Shown here in pieces: positions 12,320 to 24,263 of a stretch of 64,000 nt of DNA. This DNA comes from Syncephalis fuscata (taxonomy: Eukaryota; Zoopagomycota; Zoopagomycetes; Zoopagales; Piptocephalidaceae), in NCBI GenBank assembly GCA_025786725.1, contig JAHLTZ010000031.1, positions 1-64,000 on the forward strand, in the 5' to 3' direction. A program made the position numbers and the translations under genes. Each line of letters begins with the position of its first letter. Position 1 is the stretch's first letter. The notes below the pieces were generated by a model, which saw nothing but the letters and a program-made list of their open reading frames with translations, had not been told where the DNA came from and ran no database searches.

Positions 12320-12872
12320 CATGACATACTGGTTACATTATATTCTTTATATGTTTCAATAAACTTCAATCTGTCCACTCATTATGCTATATGCACTATG
12401 GCTTCAATAGTATTTTTATACTTGTCTATCGTACATTTATTCTACTTTCTATCATTCTATAATATAGCGTCAATGCGTTGCTTGGAAATGTTGTTCGTTT
12501 AATACTAGCTTTATTGTCAATAAAAATTAAATTGTTTTATTAATTTTCTGATGCACATATGCACAATGTAACTATTTGATAAACAAATCAGTCAATACGA
12601 ATTAATTATGGCTTTAATGCTAGTCGGGCAGAATGATGAATATGTATGATAATAACAATTTTAAGAGAAATAGGAACATGATGGATTAATGAGCATGTAA
12701 ATAGAGAAGAAAATTAGAAATAAAACAGCGTAAACAGCAACAACATAGTACTGTAATGATGGTATATGCGTACTAGATAATAAATATACCATAATAAACA
12801 TTTTAATAATTAATACTATTTAGCATTCAGTTTCATGTTTAATAAAACGGATATGTAGTTAGTTGCGCGAAA
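12320..12872. repeat. inverted-repeat family interior, copy 2 (left of minisatellite)
   Basis: AT-rich non-coding DNA. The stretch 12370-12540 (CACTCATTATGCTATATGCA, TAATACTAGCTTTATTGTCA) matches the interior of the copies at 4500-4710 and 13755-14060. The stretch 12770-12850 (CTAGATAATAAATATACC, TTTCATGTTTAATAAAACGG) matches family termini. It runs directly into the 26-bp array through AGTTAGTTGCGCGAAAGATG. Confidence 0.6.
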
Positions 12873-13748
12873 GATGCTTAGCACAAATGCTGACACATAA
12901 TGCTTAGCACAAATGCTGGCACATAATGCTTAGCGCAAATGCTGGCACATAATGCTTAGCGCAAATGCTGGCACATAATGCTTAGCGCAAATGTTGGCAC
13001 ATAATGCTTAGCGCAAATGTTGGCACATAATGCTTAGCGCAAATGTTGGCACATAATGCTTAGCGCAAATGTTGGCACATAATGCTTAGCGCAAATGTTG
13101 GCACATAATGCTTAGCGCAAATGTTGGCACATAATGCTTAGCGCAAATGTTGGCACATAATGCTTAGCGCAAATGTTGGCACATAATGCTTAGCGCAAAT
13201 GTTGGCACATAATGCTTAGCGCAAATGTTGGCACATAATGCTTAGCGCAAATGTTGGCACATAATGCTTAGCGCAAATGTTGGCACATAATGCTTAGCGC
13301 AAATGTTGGCACATAATGCTTAGCGCAAATGTTGGCACATAATGCTTAGCGCAAATGTTGGCACATAATGCTTAGCGCAAATGTTGGCACATAATGCTTA
13401 GCGCAAATGTTGGCACATAATGCTTAGCGCAAATGTTGGCACATAATGCTTAGCGCAAATGTTGGCACATAATGCTTAGCGCAAATGTTGGCACATAATG
13501 CTTAGCGCAAATGTTGGCACATAATGCTTAGCGCAAATGTTGGCACATAATGCTTAGCGCAAATGTTGGCACATAATGCTTAGCGCAAATGTTGGCACAT
13601 AATGCTTAGCGCAAATGTTGGCACATAATGCTTAGCGCAAATGCTGGCACATAATGCTTAGCGCAAATGTTGGCACATAATGCTTAGCGCAAATGCTGGC
13701 ACATAATGCTTAGCACAAATGCTGGCACATAATGCTTAGCGCAAACCT
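12873..13748. repeat. 26-bp minisatellite array, about 33 units
   Basis: Tandem 26-bp units beginning TAATGCTTAGCGCAAATG and closing TTGGCACA, with no spacers. Units differ only at fixed positions. The first two units and the penultimate one carry GCACAAATGCTG, the next units in from each edge carry GCGCAAATGCTG, and the ~25 central units are identical with GCGCAAATGTTG. Flanking DNA on both sides belongs to the inverted-repeat family. Confidence 0.95.
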
Positions 13749-14229
13749 CGCTTTACTCATTATGCTATATGCACTATAGCTTCAACACCACTTATCGTAT
13801 TTTTACTATTGTACATTTGCCATTCTAAATTATTTCATGCTTGCATAGCCTTTCTCTATTTAAGACTGCTTTATTTTTGTTCTAGCACTGTTATTAGCAA
13901 ATGCCGATTAATTCCACTCAATGATCATGCATATATGCTCAATAACCTCAACGCCGCTAATGGTTATTCAATATTACATATTCATTTTATTGTATATTAT
14001 TTTATTTTTAATGACTACGCACTATTCATTGCAGCTGTTTTTTTGTTCTAGCTTCATTATTAATAAAACTCAGCTAATTTCATTCGTTCATTCATGCATA
14101 AACCACTAACTTCAACACCGTGAGCTGTATATTATTTTGTCATATAACAATTACGCACTATTCAAAAATGGTTTCAGCTTGCCTTTATCTTTACTATTAT
14201 AATCTCCATTACATATGAATGTACAATGT
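13749..14229. repeat. inverted-repeat family interior, copy 3 (right of minisatellite)
   Basis: Begins ACTCATTATGCTATATGCAC and runs through CACCACTTATCG, TTTCATGCTTGCATAGCC and TTTTGTTCTAGCACTG, matching the reverse complement of 4500-4710 and, in part, 12370-12540. It contains open frames of Leu/Tyr/Phe-rich sequence but nothing protein-like. Confidence 0.65.
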
Positions 14230-14489
14230 GAATGATATTTATGAATAGTGGATACATGCATACTGGATAATAAATCTATGATAATGAGTATTTGATTCCT
14301 GATGTCATTCACCACCCATCATCATGTTTGGTAGATTGGATGTTATTAAATGAGTACTATACTTTATTAAATAGAAGTTAACTCCTGTGTGTTGTGTTAA
14401 TTAAATCCGTGAAATCATTACAAACAATCATGATTCCAACGGTAACTCTGCGTCCATTGTTGGCATTAATCGAGCAAGATAGTCGATAT
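14230..14489 (-). repeat. right arm of 260-bp inverted repeat
   Basis: Reverse-complement copy of 12060-12319, including an inverted copy of the final RING-gene exon (the DYLARLLPTMDAELPLES codons, with one Leu-to-Met change, on the minus strand). It ends about 75 bp upstream of the VPS54 start codon, so the VPS54 promoter lies in or beside duplicated DNA. Confidence 0.9.
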
Positions 14490-14564
14490 TCTTTCTTTAC
14501 TACCTTATTTGTCTATCTTTGTTTCTATTGTACGATTGCCACGATTGCATAGTTTGTAAGTTTG

Positions 14565-17500
14565 ATGGTGGACCAACAAACACTATCCAAGGATGGAGGG
14601 CGTGGACGGCCGCTACCGCCAGCACAACTCCATAATGTCACTGCTATGACGCGTGCCCGTCATTCCATGGATGTGAATAGACGTTCTACTAGTCATCACG
14701 AGGAAAGCTCGTCGTGGACAGAGACGTCTTTTCTAGGTGCGGCTATAACACCGTCACCACCTGTATCGCCGCGTCGTTCTCAAGGACGAGTTAGCCATAC
14801 GACAACTTTTAGTCATAATCCTATAAGTACTCAGGCATCACGTCGCCTATCAAATGCACCCAGTCAAACAGGCAGTATAGCCGAAAGTGGTGGTGGTGGC
14901 TCCATTAATCGACCAGCATCGCTATTTCGATCGGGTTATTTAGCACGGGGTGGTCATATCGCAGCTGGTATGTCGACAGCATGGTCACCCGAGACAGCAT
15001 TTGGACGTAATGCTATATCATCGCTACTTAATGCACCTAATACAAAGTCTAAATCGGCCGCTGCTTATTTAACATCGGCATGGCTACCAATGGGTGCAGG
15101 TGCTGCAGGAGGTGTTGCGCTACCTCGGCCAGAAACACCGCCTGTTCAACCAACGGCTATTCGTCGTGTACGGCCTGAAGAGTTTCAAAGCTATCTGGCC
15201 GGTATTAGTGAACCATGGTCCGATTATGAAATGAATAGAAGTGCTTCTGAACGTATTGCCCGTTCACTGGCCAGTAATACACTTGCTGAGGGTGATAATC
15301 AAGAACTAATCCATCTATCGGCCGAATTACCACCTGTGCCGGTTACCGAATTAAATACAGTACCAAGGCTATTTTTTGAAGAGGATTTCGACTTAAGCGA
15401 CCCATCTACATTTACAAATACATTAAAGCTTGCAGCTGTTGCATTGAATCGAGAACCAGATATTAAATGTATTCAGCCAGACTTGATTGATTGGTATTCC
15501 CAGCATTTGGATACAGTTGAGTCTCATTTATTACGGGAGGTGGCATTACGATCTTCATCGTTTTTTGCAGCATTAGCAGCACTTCGTAATTTACATTCAC
15601 AAAGTACATCGAGTGTGACACGTACACGGGAACTACGTAGTATGTTAGCAGCAATTACGCGCGATCGTGTACTGCCCGTACTTAATGTTATACAACAATC
15701 ACGACGTCGTGAACATTTACAGCAATTAAAAGATGCCATATTATTAATTCAAGATACGCAACGCAATAGAAAACAAGCAGCCGACGCACTTACTGATGGT
15801 CGAGCTCGTGAAGCTTATAAAATTGCTGCTAAGTCACGACAGCGTTTGGTTGAAACATTTGCCAACCTATCACCAATTGTTAACAAGGTTGAAGAAACAG
15901 AGTCATCTATAGCACATCAAATGATGACACACCATTATCAGAATTGTCTACAGACGAGAAAAGTAAAAGGCAAATCTGGATTATAAATCATTTAAAGGAC
16001 GAGCTAGAGAAACTAGAACTAGAGGCCCGTACTGCTATGGAAGATGAACTCGTTCGTTTAGTAGCATCTTATTTAAACGACGTATGCGCACAATCAATAG
16101 AACACACAGAAAACAAGCATAATTATCAAGATGAATATGATAGAATTGTTCGTACATGTTTTCTTGAAGATCTGGCACGTTCAATCCAAATGCTGGCGCC
16201 GGCTACTGGATTCACGATTACTACAATGACAGCACTACTTAATACTATTGTTATGTTGGCCAATGATATATTTATTAAGGTAAGTAATATAATATGTAGT
16301 CGATCCATTATTAATAGATTTGTTAGAATGTAACACCAGATAATAGGACAGAGGATATATTAACAACCGAATCATTAACATCGATAGAAAAGTTTGTATT
16401 TACTGATAAGTAAGTTTGTTGATTAGTATCATACATGGGTATTTAGTTTCTAATTATTATACACATAGAGCTACATTGACACAAAAAATGCAAGCAATGA
16501 CGCTAGATGCTTTTATCGAGCTACTTGATACATTATACGCACATTATGCCAAACTATTAAAAGCAGTAAGCCATTTACAGCAAACAGCCTATCGTTTATT
16601 GGAGCGATCACCGACATCCCCCCAAATCCATCTGTGGCTGATAATACATCGCATGAATCAAAGCAAGATACTGAAGAAAAGAATGAATCAGTATCAGAAG
16701 TTGAAAAGGCTCAAGAAGATAAACCGCATTATTTACACGTATTATTAGAACAATGGAGCAGCCTACCTCAATCTGCTACATTGGCTGTACATAGTCGATG
16801 TATTGAGTTGATTCAATTACGAAAACAGCATATTGAACACTATCAGCAAAAGATTTCTATCGTCTATTATTGCCAGCTGATACATTTGTACGACAATCAT
16901 GTAGTTGGAGTAGATTGAGTCTGGACAAAACACCATTTACTAAAATGTTAAAGACTTTAGTAAGTTGTATTATAAAAGTGTACTGAAGATGGTAAATAAC
17001 AAACCATTGATAATAGGCAGTTGGATTTCTTAGTACATTTCATACAGAACGTCGACGTCAATCGGCCACACTTATTGCCGGTGAAATGTGGGTGGCATGC
17101 GATGTACCACCAGAGTTTCAACAATTTGCCGATGCTATTGTTAGTGGACATGGCGAACTGCCTACACCCACTATAGCACCCACTCGTACATTAAAGTCCA
17201 ATACCAATAATGATGATAAAAATGAAGGAGAAACTACATTGCATCATCACCACCACCGAGTGAAAAGCAAATACATGTAAATTCCAAAGCATTTTATACA
17301 GTGGGTGGTACTCTACTTATCATCAAGATGTTATCGGAGTATTTACAATGTGCGCATCGTATTCAAGTGGCATCGCATCATGTATCAAGAGCCGTTGTTG
17401 ATCTATTACGGGTAAGTTGGCAATGATTATATATATACACATATATATTTATATTTATGAGTATATATTTACTATTTTATCGATTCAATAGATGTTTAAT

Positions 17501-18436
17501 ACCCGTGTCAATCAAATGGTACTAGGTGCTGGGGCAATTCAGTCCGCTGGTTTAAAGAATATCACCGCTAAACATATTGGTAAGTTATTATAGTAATAAT
17601 TAGACTTATAGATGTATAATGTAACATGAATATTAGCACTCGCTTCTCAGTCTTTGGCCTTAGTACAGATACTTATGCCCTATCTGCGTATCAATATGGC
17701 CGAACTTGCACCGAGGAATAAGGCAACTCAAGTGATGGATGATTTTGATCGATTGGCCAAGGTAGCAATAATGAATATACTCTAGTAACACAAAAGTAAT
17801 GGTAACGATATTAGGAATTGTCGGATCATCAAGATCAATTAAGATCAAAGCTACTCGAGATTATGAGAGACCGTGTAACTAGAACATGCCAGCGTATTGA
17901 AGTAATCATTAAATATACAGATAATCAATATATTTATTTTGTTTAATAGGCCACCGATTGGGATGCTACCGATGGAGCTACAAATAGTAATAACAATAAC
18001 AGCAACGAGGAACTTAATCCTAGTCGTCCAATGACTGAACTTGTCAAAGATACAGTGACACTACACAAAGTGTTGACTCGTTTCTATCCATCGGAGAAGG
18101 TGCAAGTAAGTAATCATAATTATTAATTAGTCGTTTATTAATAGCTCTAATTTAGGATGTATTGACGGCTGTGGTTAGAAACCATTCAGATTGTTTGGAG
18201 AGTGCGTATAATCGATTAACTTTGCGAACAAGTTATGGCAAACGACGGTAAGTTGATGATTTATCTATAGCTTTAATCTAATATACATATCTACACACAC
18301 ATATATATCTATATCTATATATATATATAGTCTACTATCTGATGCTCGTTACTTTGTAACACAGTTATCAGCACTTAATAGTGTTCGTGCTTTAGGTAAT
18401 CAATTAGAAGTAGCAGCAAATAATATTAAAGTCTAA
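14565..18436 (+). CDS. VPS54: VPS54, GARP tethering complex subunit (several apparent frameshifts)
   Basis: Subunit of the GARP complex that tethers endosome-derived vesicles at the trans-Golgi. About 1,000 residues: a Ser-rich N-terminus, then VPRLFFEEDFDLSDPSTFTN (Vps54 N-terminal domain), helical tethering sequence, and the C-terminal domain with FHTERRRQSATLIAG, VACDVPPEFQQFADAI, GGTLLIIKMLSEYLQCAHR and QMVLGAGAIQSAGLKNITAK. The frame drops by one base near 16621 (a C6 run), 16860 and 17257. It also shifts near 15945-15997, which could instead be a 35-bp intron. Each shift keeps conserved sequence in the new frame, so the protein is intact in concept. The last exons (17492-18436) splice cleanly. 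It ends 104 bp from the convergent USP36 stop. Confidence 0.85.
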
Positions 18437-18540
18437 TTAATAAAGTAAAACTATTATTATTACGATGTATTACTACTACAATGGCTACTAATGATATTAT
18501 TATTATAGTAAAAAAATAACAATGAAAATAATTAAATTGT

Positions 18541-21242
18541 TCAATATTGAGCGGGACGACGTTTCTTGCCCGATTTTGACTTTTGTAATGAGCGTGGTAC
18601 ACCACGTTCATGTAGTTCATCCATTTTCTTCTGGAATACACTCGATGCTGTTTTCTGTGACAGTTTTTGTACTTGCCAAATTGCTTGTGCACCCGCACCA
18701 TCCCGTTTACGTTTACGCTCCTTAGGACGATCATATTCAAGATCATAGGTCGATGGCCGTTTCTTTTTCTTAATCATTGACTTTACCAATTGATCACGTT
18801 CTTCACGGGTTACTGTTGATGTTCCTTGCGATGTATTGGCTGTAACAACATCCCAGCCTTTAACTGTATATAATAATAATAATAATGCATTAATGTCTAT
18901 TGATCATCGTAATCTAGTCAAGGTTACACTTGCCTAATTTTCCATCATATTGAGACTGTTTATCTCTCGGACCGAATATTGCTTCTAAAGTAGTGGCACT
19001 TTCTGTTGACTGTGTCTTCTTGCGTGCCTCTTCTCGCTGAATGACTGCATCCAATTTAGCCGATTTGACATCTTCATTCTCGTCCCATTTAACGATAGGT
19101 GCCGGTGTTGCTGCCAAATACGTTGATGATGCTGATGGCTGTTTTTTGGTCATTGATACTGATTTATTCAATGCTAAAGTTGAATTATTTTTTACTAGAC
19201 CAAGTGTTGTTGTTTTATCAATAATTGATGAAGTGACAGTCTTTGATTCTATTGATTGCAAATTGGTTGATATCATATTGTAGTCGGTGGGCGCAGTAGA
19301 TGACACGGCAGATTCACGTTCTAGTAATTCTCGCTTCTTTTGTTTCCTTAATCGTTTCTTTTCTTTCTTACTCAACTTTCTAGATATTTGTTCATTATTG
19401 ATCATTTCCAATGAATTGTCTATTCCATTTGATTTCTTTTCATGGAACTGATCCTTTTGTCGATTGGCTATAAAGTCAGTTCGGTCTATACTCTCTCCGA
19501 TGTCCATATGATTATTTTTAGCTTTAACCGGTTTGGATGGATGATTGACTGGTGTTGCTAGTGCATCTTTCTGGGTATTCTTTTGCTTTTGTGTTGTTAC
19601 ACTTGGTTGTTCAGTAGATCTTGTTGTTGATGGTAGACGTGTGTAGAATAGAATATACGCCTTTTCGTTCATAACACGTTTAGCGCTTACTTGATCGACT
19701 GAATCATCGTTCATGCAGTGCCACATGCCAGCAGCCGATTTGACATAGCTGTAATAATGGCCGGATCGGCAAGAACTACCCGAATGTACTAATACCGCAT
19801 ACAGCTGATATTTGGCCGATTCTCTAGCTAGAGAGTGTACTGGTTTGCCAGCTCGTTCTGCATCTCGAATATCTACCTGGCTACTTAGGCATGGTGTTAA
19901 ATCGAGTACTTCGTTAAAATCAATTGGTTTGCCAATCTTTTCGCCAAAATGATTAAATCGCTTTAAATGAAGTGTAAGTGTTGCTGGTGCACGCTCTACC
20001 GTAAATCGTTTACGAGCTTCAACCATTTGCCGACAAGAATCACAACGATATCTATTTTCGCGTGTTAGCTTTTCGGGTCGAGTGAAGCGACGTAGTGCCT
20101 TTTCGACTGAATCTACGCCGGCTAAATCCACGCTGAGATCAAGTAATGGATCATACGTGTTTGAACGATGATCACAGTCAAGACAATGAACTTGGGAACG
20201 AAGGTATCCACCAAATACTCGGTAGACCATTGTCGTTTCCTTTAGGCGTTGATCAATATTACTATATTGATAATGTCTTAGTTTTGTTTGTATGTAAACA
20301 TTATTATTAAATACCTTTCATAATCTACAAGGCAACTTGTTTGCATGGCATCAACCAAGTAGCGTAAAAATTCATGTGCATCTTCTTGTCTACCCAATCG
20401 CATATGTTTTGCAATAGCTATTGTAACAGATAAGCATTATAATAAATAAACTATATGCTGTATATTTACCGCGTAATCTACCAACAATACGACCAGGACG
20501 TACTGCATGATATCCACCACCACCACCTTCTCGTCGCAAGCATTGCTTTAAATGGACCTCTAATTCGCAAAGCATACAAAAACCAGGAATACGGCCTTAA
20601 TTCAACATTAGCTATAGGTGCTGTGTAAATAATAATCTATTACTTACAAGTACGGCTATGTCCACTCTCTAGCATATATTGGGCCAACGATGGAGTATAG
20701 GTAAGGCATTGTAATACTGAGTTAAGAAAGCAAGTGTTGCCAAGATTAAGTAGTCCCGGACCAATAGGCTGGATATTACGCCATGTTGGCTGTAGCTTTT
20801 CTTCTGAGAAAAGACCGCGTTTTGGTAACACTAATGCTTCACCACGATTGAGTAATGGTTCAGCCTGATCTACATCCATAGCTGTGGCATCATTATTACG
20901 AACCACGATTGATGAAGTGTTTGCACTTTGAGCAGCTTTAATCACAGCATCTGGTGCATTAATTGGTCTATACTTTTTGCGTAATGCATCTTGACGAGCA
21001 TCAGGTCGCGTATATTTGGCGAATTCAATTCTACGAAGGAAGAAAGCGTCCAAATCACGCGGCTTTGTGAGTTGATGATCGATCAATTCGGACGCAGTCT
21101 CATTTCTTTCGTCTTGTTGTTTATTCAAACGTTCCTTTCGCGCTTTCTTCTCTGCACGACGCGCCTTCTTAAGCGATAGACTCGCCTTTTTATTATTAAG
21201 CAACGGTTGGGAATACACAGGCGCAGCTAGAACCGGTGTCAT
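18541..21242 (-). CDS. ubiquitin carboxyl-terminal hydrolase, USP36/Ubp10 type
   Basis: Cysteine protease that removes ubiquitin; USP36-type enzymes are mostly nucleolar. Five exons: 20648-21242, 20470-20595, 20315-20417, 18928-20261, 18541-18863; 826 residues, phases closing. The Cys box is [20 protein letters not shown] (about residue 175), followed by the [16 protein letters not shown] block. The finger region has CLDC and CDSC pairs. The His box is [20 protein letters not shown] with the Asn/Asp partner in [10 protein letters not shown]- and C-terminal extensions are Lys/Arg-rich ([30 protein letters not shown]), consistent with nuclear/nucleolar targeting. The ortholog assignment rests on [20 protein letters not shown] and the basic tails; other USPs are less likely. 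Confidence 0.88.
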
Positions 21243-21959
21243 TGTTGAATGGATACAAATACTATCGGGTTCCGTTGTCGACCCGTAAACGCTAACACTG
21301 CTACTCTAAATGGTGCAAAATTGTCGCTATGCTCTTGCTTAATAAAAATAATAGTACTCACAATGGTCCAGAGTGCCAACAACTCGGTTGTTGTTGCTGA
21401 GTCACTGCTAACCGGTGATTGAATGGCAAAACGCGGTTCAAGGTAATATGGCTAAAAGCTGAATAGTAAAAAAGAGTGAAAAAAATCTTACATTTTTTGT
21501 GAATGCTGTGTTCTGTGTACAAATGAAATGAACCAATCAAAGCAAGATTGGCCGCTGTAAAACATTGCTGTAAAGTGTGCACCATATACGCACAAATTAC
21601 GTGCTATTTAGTGTAGATAAAGATATCGTTTTTATTAGTAAAGTATGGTTACTAGAACATTAAATACAGTAGAATAAATAAACAAAAAAATACGCAAATA
21701 GTAATGGTAAAACTATAGTGTATACAATGGACCGCAGCGAGTTAAAATTAACTGAATTTATAACAAGTACAACTAGCAATAAATAAGTAATTTAAAGCTA
21801 CTGTACTTTGACTCACACACTTTTAGACACAATCAAACATCCATTCATTACTATAACATGTATAATATTACGTCCAACATTAATCAGTTCATGTGTAACT
21901 ATCAATACAATAATGTAATTAATTGGTTATATATATTATTGCTTTAATATATATATATA
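21243..21959. other. upstream region of the USP36-type gene
   Basis: About 700 bp. The first 350 bases are moderately GC-balanced and probably promoter and leader; the rest is AT-rich. No gene recognised. Confidence 0.4.
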
Positions 21960-21961
21960 TA

Positions 21962-22320
21962 CATTGTCATTATAATATTAATTGTTCAAAATGCCATATA
22001 TTTAGTCAGATTGGCTATAGGAAAAGTGGCTGGTTAATAAACGACATTTATAATAATTATATTAATCTTGATCTTACATCACAAATATGCCCAGAATGCA
22101 ATAGTAGAATATTAGAAAATAGAGGAGGCCATTTAGATACAATAATTCATGCTGTACATAGATGCAATAATAACAAATGCGGAATGATATAAAATTGTAA
22201 TCATATGGCTTTTATTAATATTCAATTAATTTTTCTACACATAGATAATGATAATAATGATCAACCTCAAATGCTACAAAGCAATCAAATGGCATGTTAC
22301 ATTATTTATTTAAATGTTTA
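21962..22320 (+). pseudogene. Fanzor/TnpB-like nuclease C-terminal remnant, copy A
   Basis: A short frame reads LDLTSQICPECNSR, then HAVHRCNNNKCG, the CxxC...CxxxxC zinc ribbon of TnpB/Fanzor proteins with the usual TS-x-x-C-P-x-C entry. The next conserved block (W-N-R-D, carrying the last RuvC Asp) is broken. The Trp codon position is TAA (22190-22192) and Asp is replaced by Asn (22199-22201), while MAFINI follows in frame as in copy B. Nothing upstream of about 21960 is recognisable, so this is a dead 3' fragment. Family call is by motif only. Confidence 0.6.
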
Positions 22321-22505
22321 AAATATTACTAATACGATGTTCTGTTACATCTAATCAATTCTATTTTATGGAAATGATAATGTATAATAATATTAAATTA
22401 ATATTTATTGTGAATGATCATTTAAATACAAATTAATCCAATCAACCCGTCAGCTATTTAAATGGTTACAATTGATTGCGTAAAAAGATTTACTACCTGG
22501 GGGTT
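22150..22505 (+). repeat. dispersed direct repeat, copy A (matches 25980-26325)
   Basis: This stretch aligns by eye over about 350 bp with 25980-26325, including ATATGGCTTTTATTAATATT, TTTATTTAAATGTTTAA, AATATTTATTGTGAATG and GATTGCGTAAAA. It covers the nuclease remnant and its downstream flank, so it is probably the 3' end of one transposable element family. Confidence 0.75.
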
Positions 22506-22559
22506 AAAGTAAATACCAACCAAGTAATTTTGATGAATAAAATATAACTGGCAAACAAT

Positions 22560-22870
22560 AGATTGTTATACATTAAAATGAATATAAAATAGAAAAGTCA
22601 TGGACAATAACTTGGAATTAAAGTGTGGATATATGTATGTTGTATATGAAACATATTAAAGTTTATAACAAAAAAATAGAGAAATACGATAGAATGAAAT
22701 ATAATGGTATGATTATACAATGGAAAGAATATAGCTGGATCAAGGATATATGTGTACTAAGTGATTAAGCAATAGTAATAAGTATTTTAATCGTTAATAA
22801 AACTCACCACTTAGTTCCATGTTCAACAGAACAAATAATTAGTTCAATTGTGCTAATGTTATTAAGTCAT
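22560..22870. repeat. inverted-repeat family, partial copy 4
   Basis: Contains GATTATACAATGGAAAGAAT (compare TATATACAATGGAAAGTGTA at 4616-4635) and the terminal motif ACTCACCACTTAGTTCCATGTTCAACAGAAC. More diverged than copies 1-3. The DNA from 22871 to 23254 is AT-rich with nothing recognised. Confidence 0.45.
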
Positions 22871-23254
22871 TTTACCACTAAAGGACAAGTGTATCATAAA
22901 ACATATCGGTAATAAAGTAATATTTTGAACAAACTACTATATAATACTACTTTGCTTTTATTTTTAATATTTATGTACTTTCTTTTACATGCAACAATAT
23001 AAGAAGAAAAGACATCTAAAGTACTAGTTTGCAACTAGGTATATGGTATTATAGAAAATAAAAATAAAGTGTTTTTGTTCTGTTAAACGGTACAAGATGT
23101 GTAATTTTATTTTATTTTGCCACTTTGTTAAAACAAAATATTGATTTGTATGTAAATATGTGCACGTTTGCAGCATTTGCACAAATACTCTATTTGTTAT
23201 TGGCAAACTAATAAAAATGTTTATTATGAAAAATCAATGTACTGAGCGAGTGTT

Positions 23255-24263
23255 TTAATAGCCGCTGTTGTTGTTGTTACCATAGCCGCATGAACCGGTG
23301 TTGTTGTTACCGTAGCCGCTTGAACCAGTGTTGTTGTTGTTGTGGCTAGGAGTGTTGCCATAGCCAGTAGATGTATTGCCATGAGCAGGGGTGTTGCTGC
23401 CATAGCCAGCTTTGTTGGCGTTGTTGTTATTGTTGCCATAGCCGCTTGAGCTGGTATTGTTGTTATTGTGGCTAGGAGTGTTACCGTAGCCGGTTGAACC
23501 AGCGTTGTTGTTATTGTGGCTAGGGGTGTTACCATAGCCGGTTGAACCAGTGTTGTTATTACCGTATCCGCTTGAGCCGGTGTTGTTGTTGCCATAGCCG
23601 CTTGAGTTGTTGTTATTACGGTCACGGCTGTTGCTGCGGTTGTGACTATCGTGGCGGTCGCGGCTGTTGCTACGATTGTGACTATCGTGGCGGTCACGGC
23701 TACGGCTGCGATCGCGGTTACCGTGGCTAGTATGGCGATCGCGGCTACGGCTACGGCTGCGGCTGCGGTCACGACGGCTGTTATTGCGGTCACGGCTGCG
23801 GCTACGGCTGCGGCTGCGGTCACGACGGCTGCTGCTGGTGCGGTGGTCATCGTCATCGCGACGGCCTAAGCTGCTGACCTTGTTGTCGCTCTTGTATTGA
23901 TCATCCTTCTTGTGGTCATCCTTCTTCTTGCCATCCTTGTCGTCATCGTGGAGGTATTCGTAAGCTCCATAGGCAGCAGCGCCAGCTGCAGCAGCACCGA
24001 GGACACCAATAGCAACCTTGGCGCCAGTCTAATAAAACATAACATATAAAAAATTAGAAATATGATCAATAGATGTAATAACCAATAGTACTTACGCTCA
24101 TGCCACTGTCCTTCTTATGGTCGACTGGCTTGTTGGCATTAAAGCCTTGAGCCTGGGCCTGACCTGGCTTAGCATAGCCTGGTTGGTTATGGCCAGTTTG
24201 GTTTTGCTGTGGCTTGCTAGAGCCGAAAAGCCCGCGCTCTCCTTCTTGAGGTCCAGTAGTCAT
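23255..24263 (-). CDS. RS-rich and Asn/Gly-repeat protein of unknown function
   Basis: Two exons (24096-24263, 23255-24028) give 313 residues. The first 56 residues are Gln/Asn/Gly-rich (MTTGPQEGERGLFGSSKPQQ). Then comes a Gly/Ala hydrophobic stretch (AKVAIGVLGAAAAGAAAYGA), possibly a membrane helix or glycine-zipper segment, and a Lys/Asp-rich linker. A long Arg-Ser block (RRDRSRSRSRSRDRNNSRRD and more) follows, then a tail of SGYGNNNNTGS-type units ending NNSGY. Codon use is GC-richer than the surroundings, typical of a well-expressed gene. The composition recalls stress- or RNA-associated low-complexity proteins, but I do not recognise the family. Start chosen as the ATG opening the first exon. 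Confidence 0.7.

Noticed and set aside
12873-13748. Regular short repeats resembling a CRISPR array
   Set aside because: Units are contiguous 26-bp tandem copies with no unique spacers, in a eukaryotic, intron-rich context. It is a minisatellite.
23224-23856. Long Ala/Thr/Val-only frame over the RS protein gene
   Set aside because: It is the out-of-frame shadow of the Arg-Ser and Asn/Gly repeats on the same strand; composition is not protein-like and the other frame splices cleanly from a good start.
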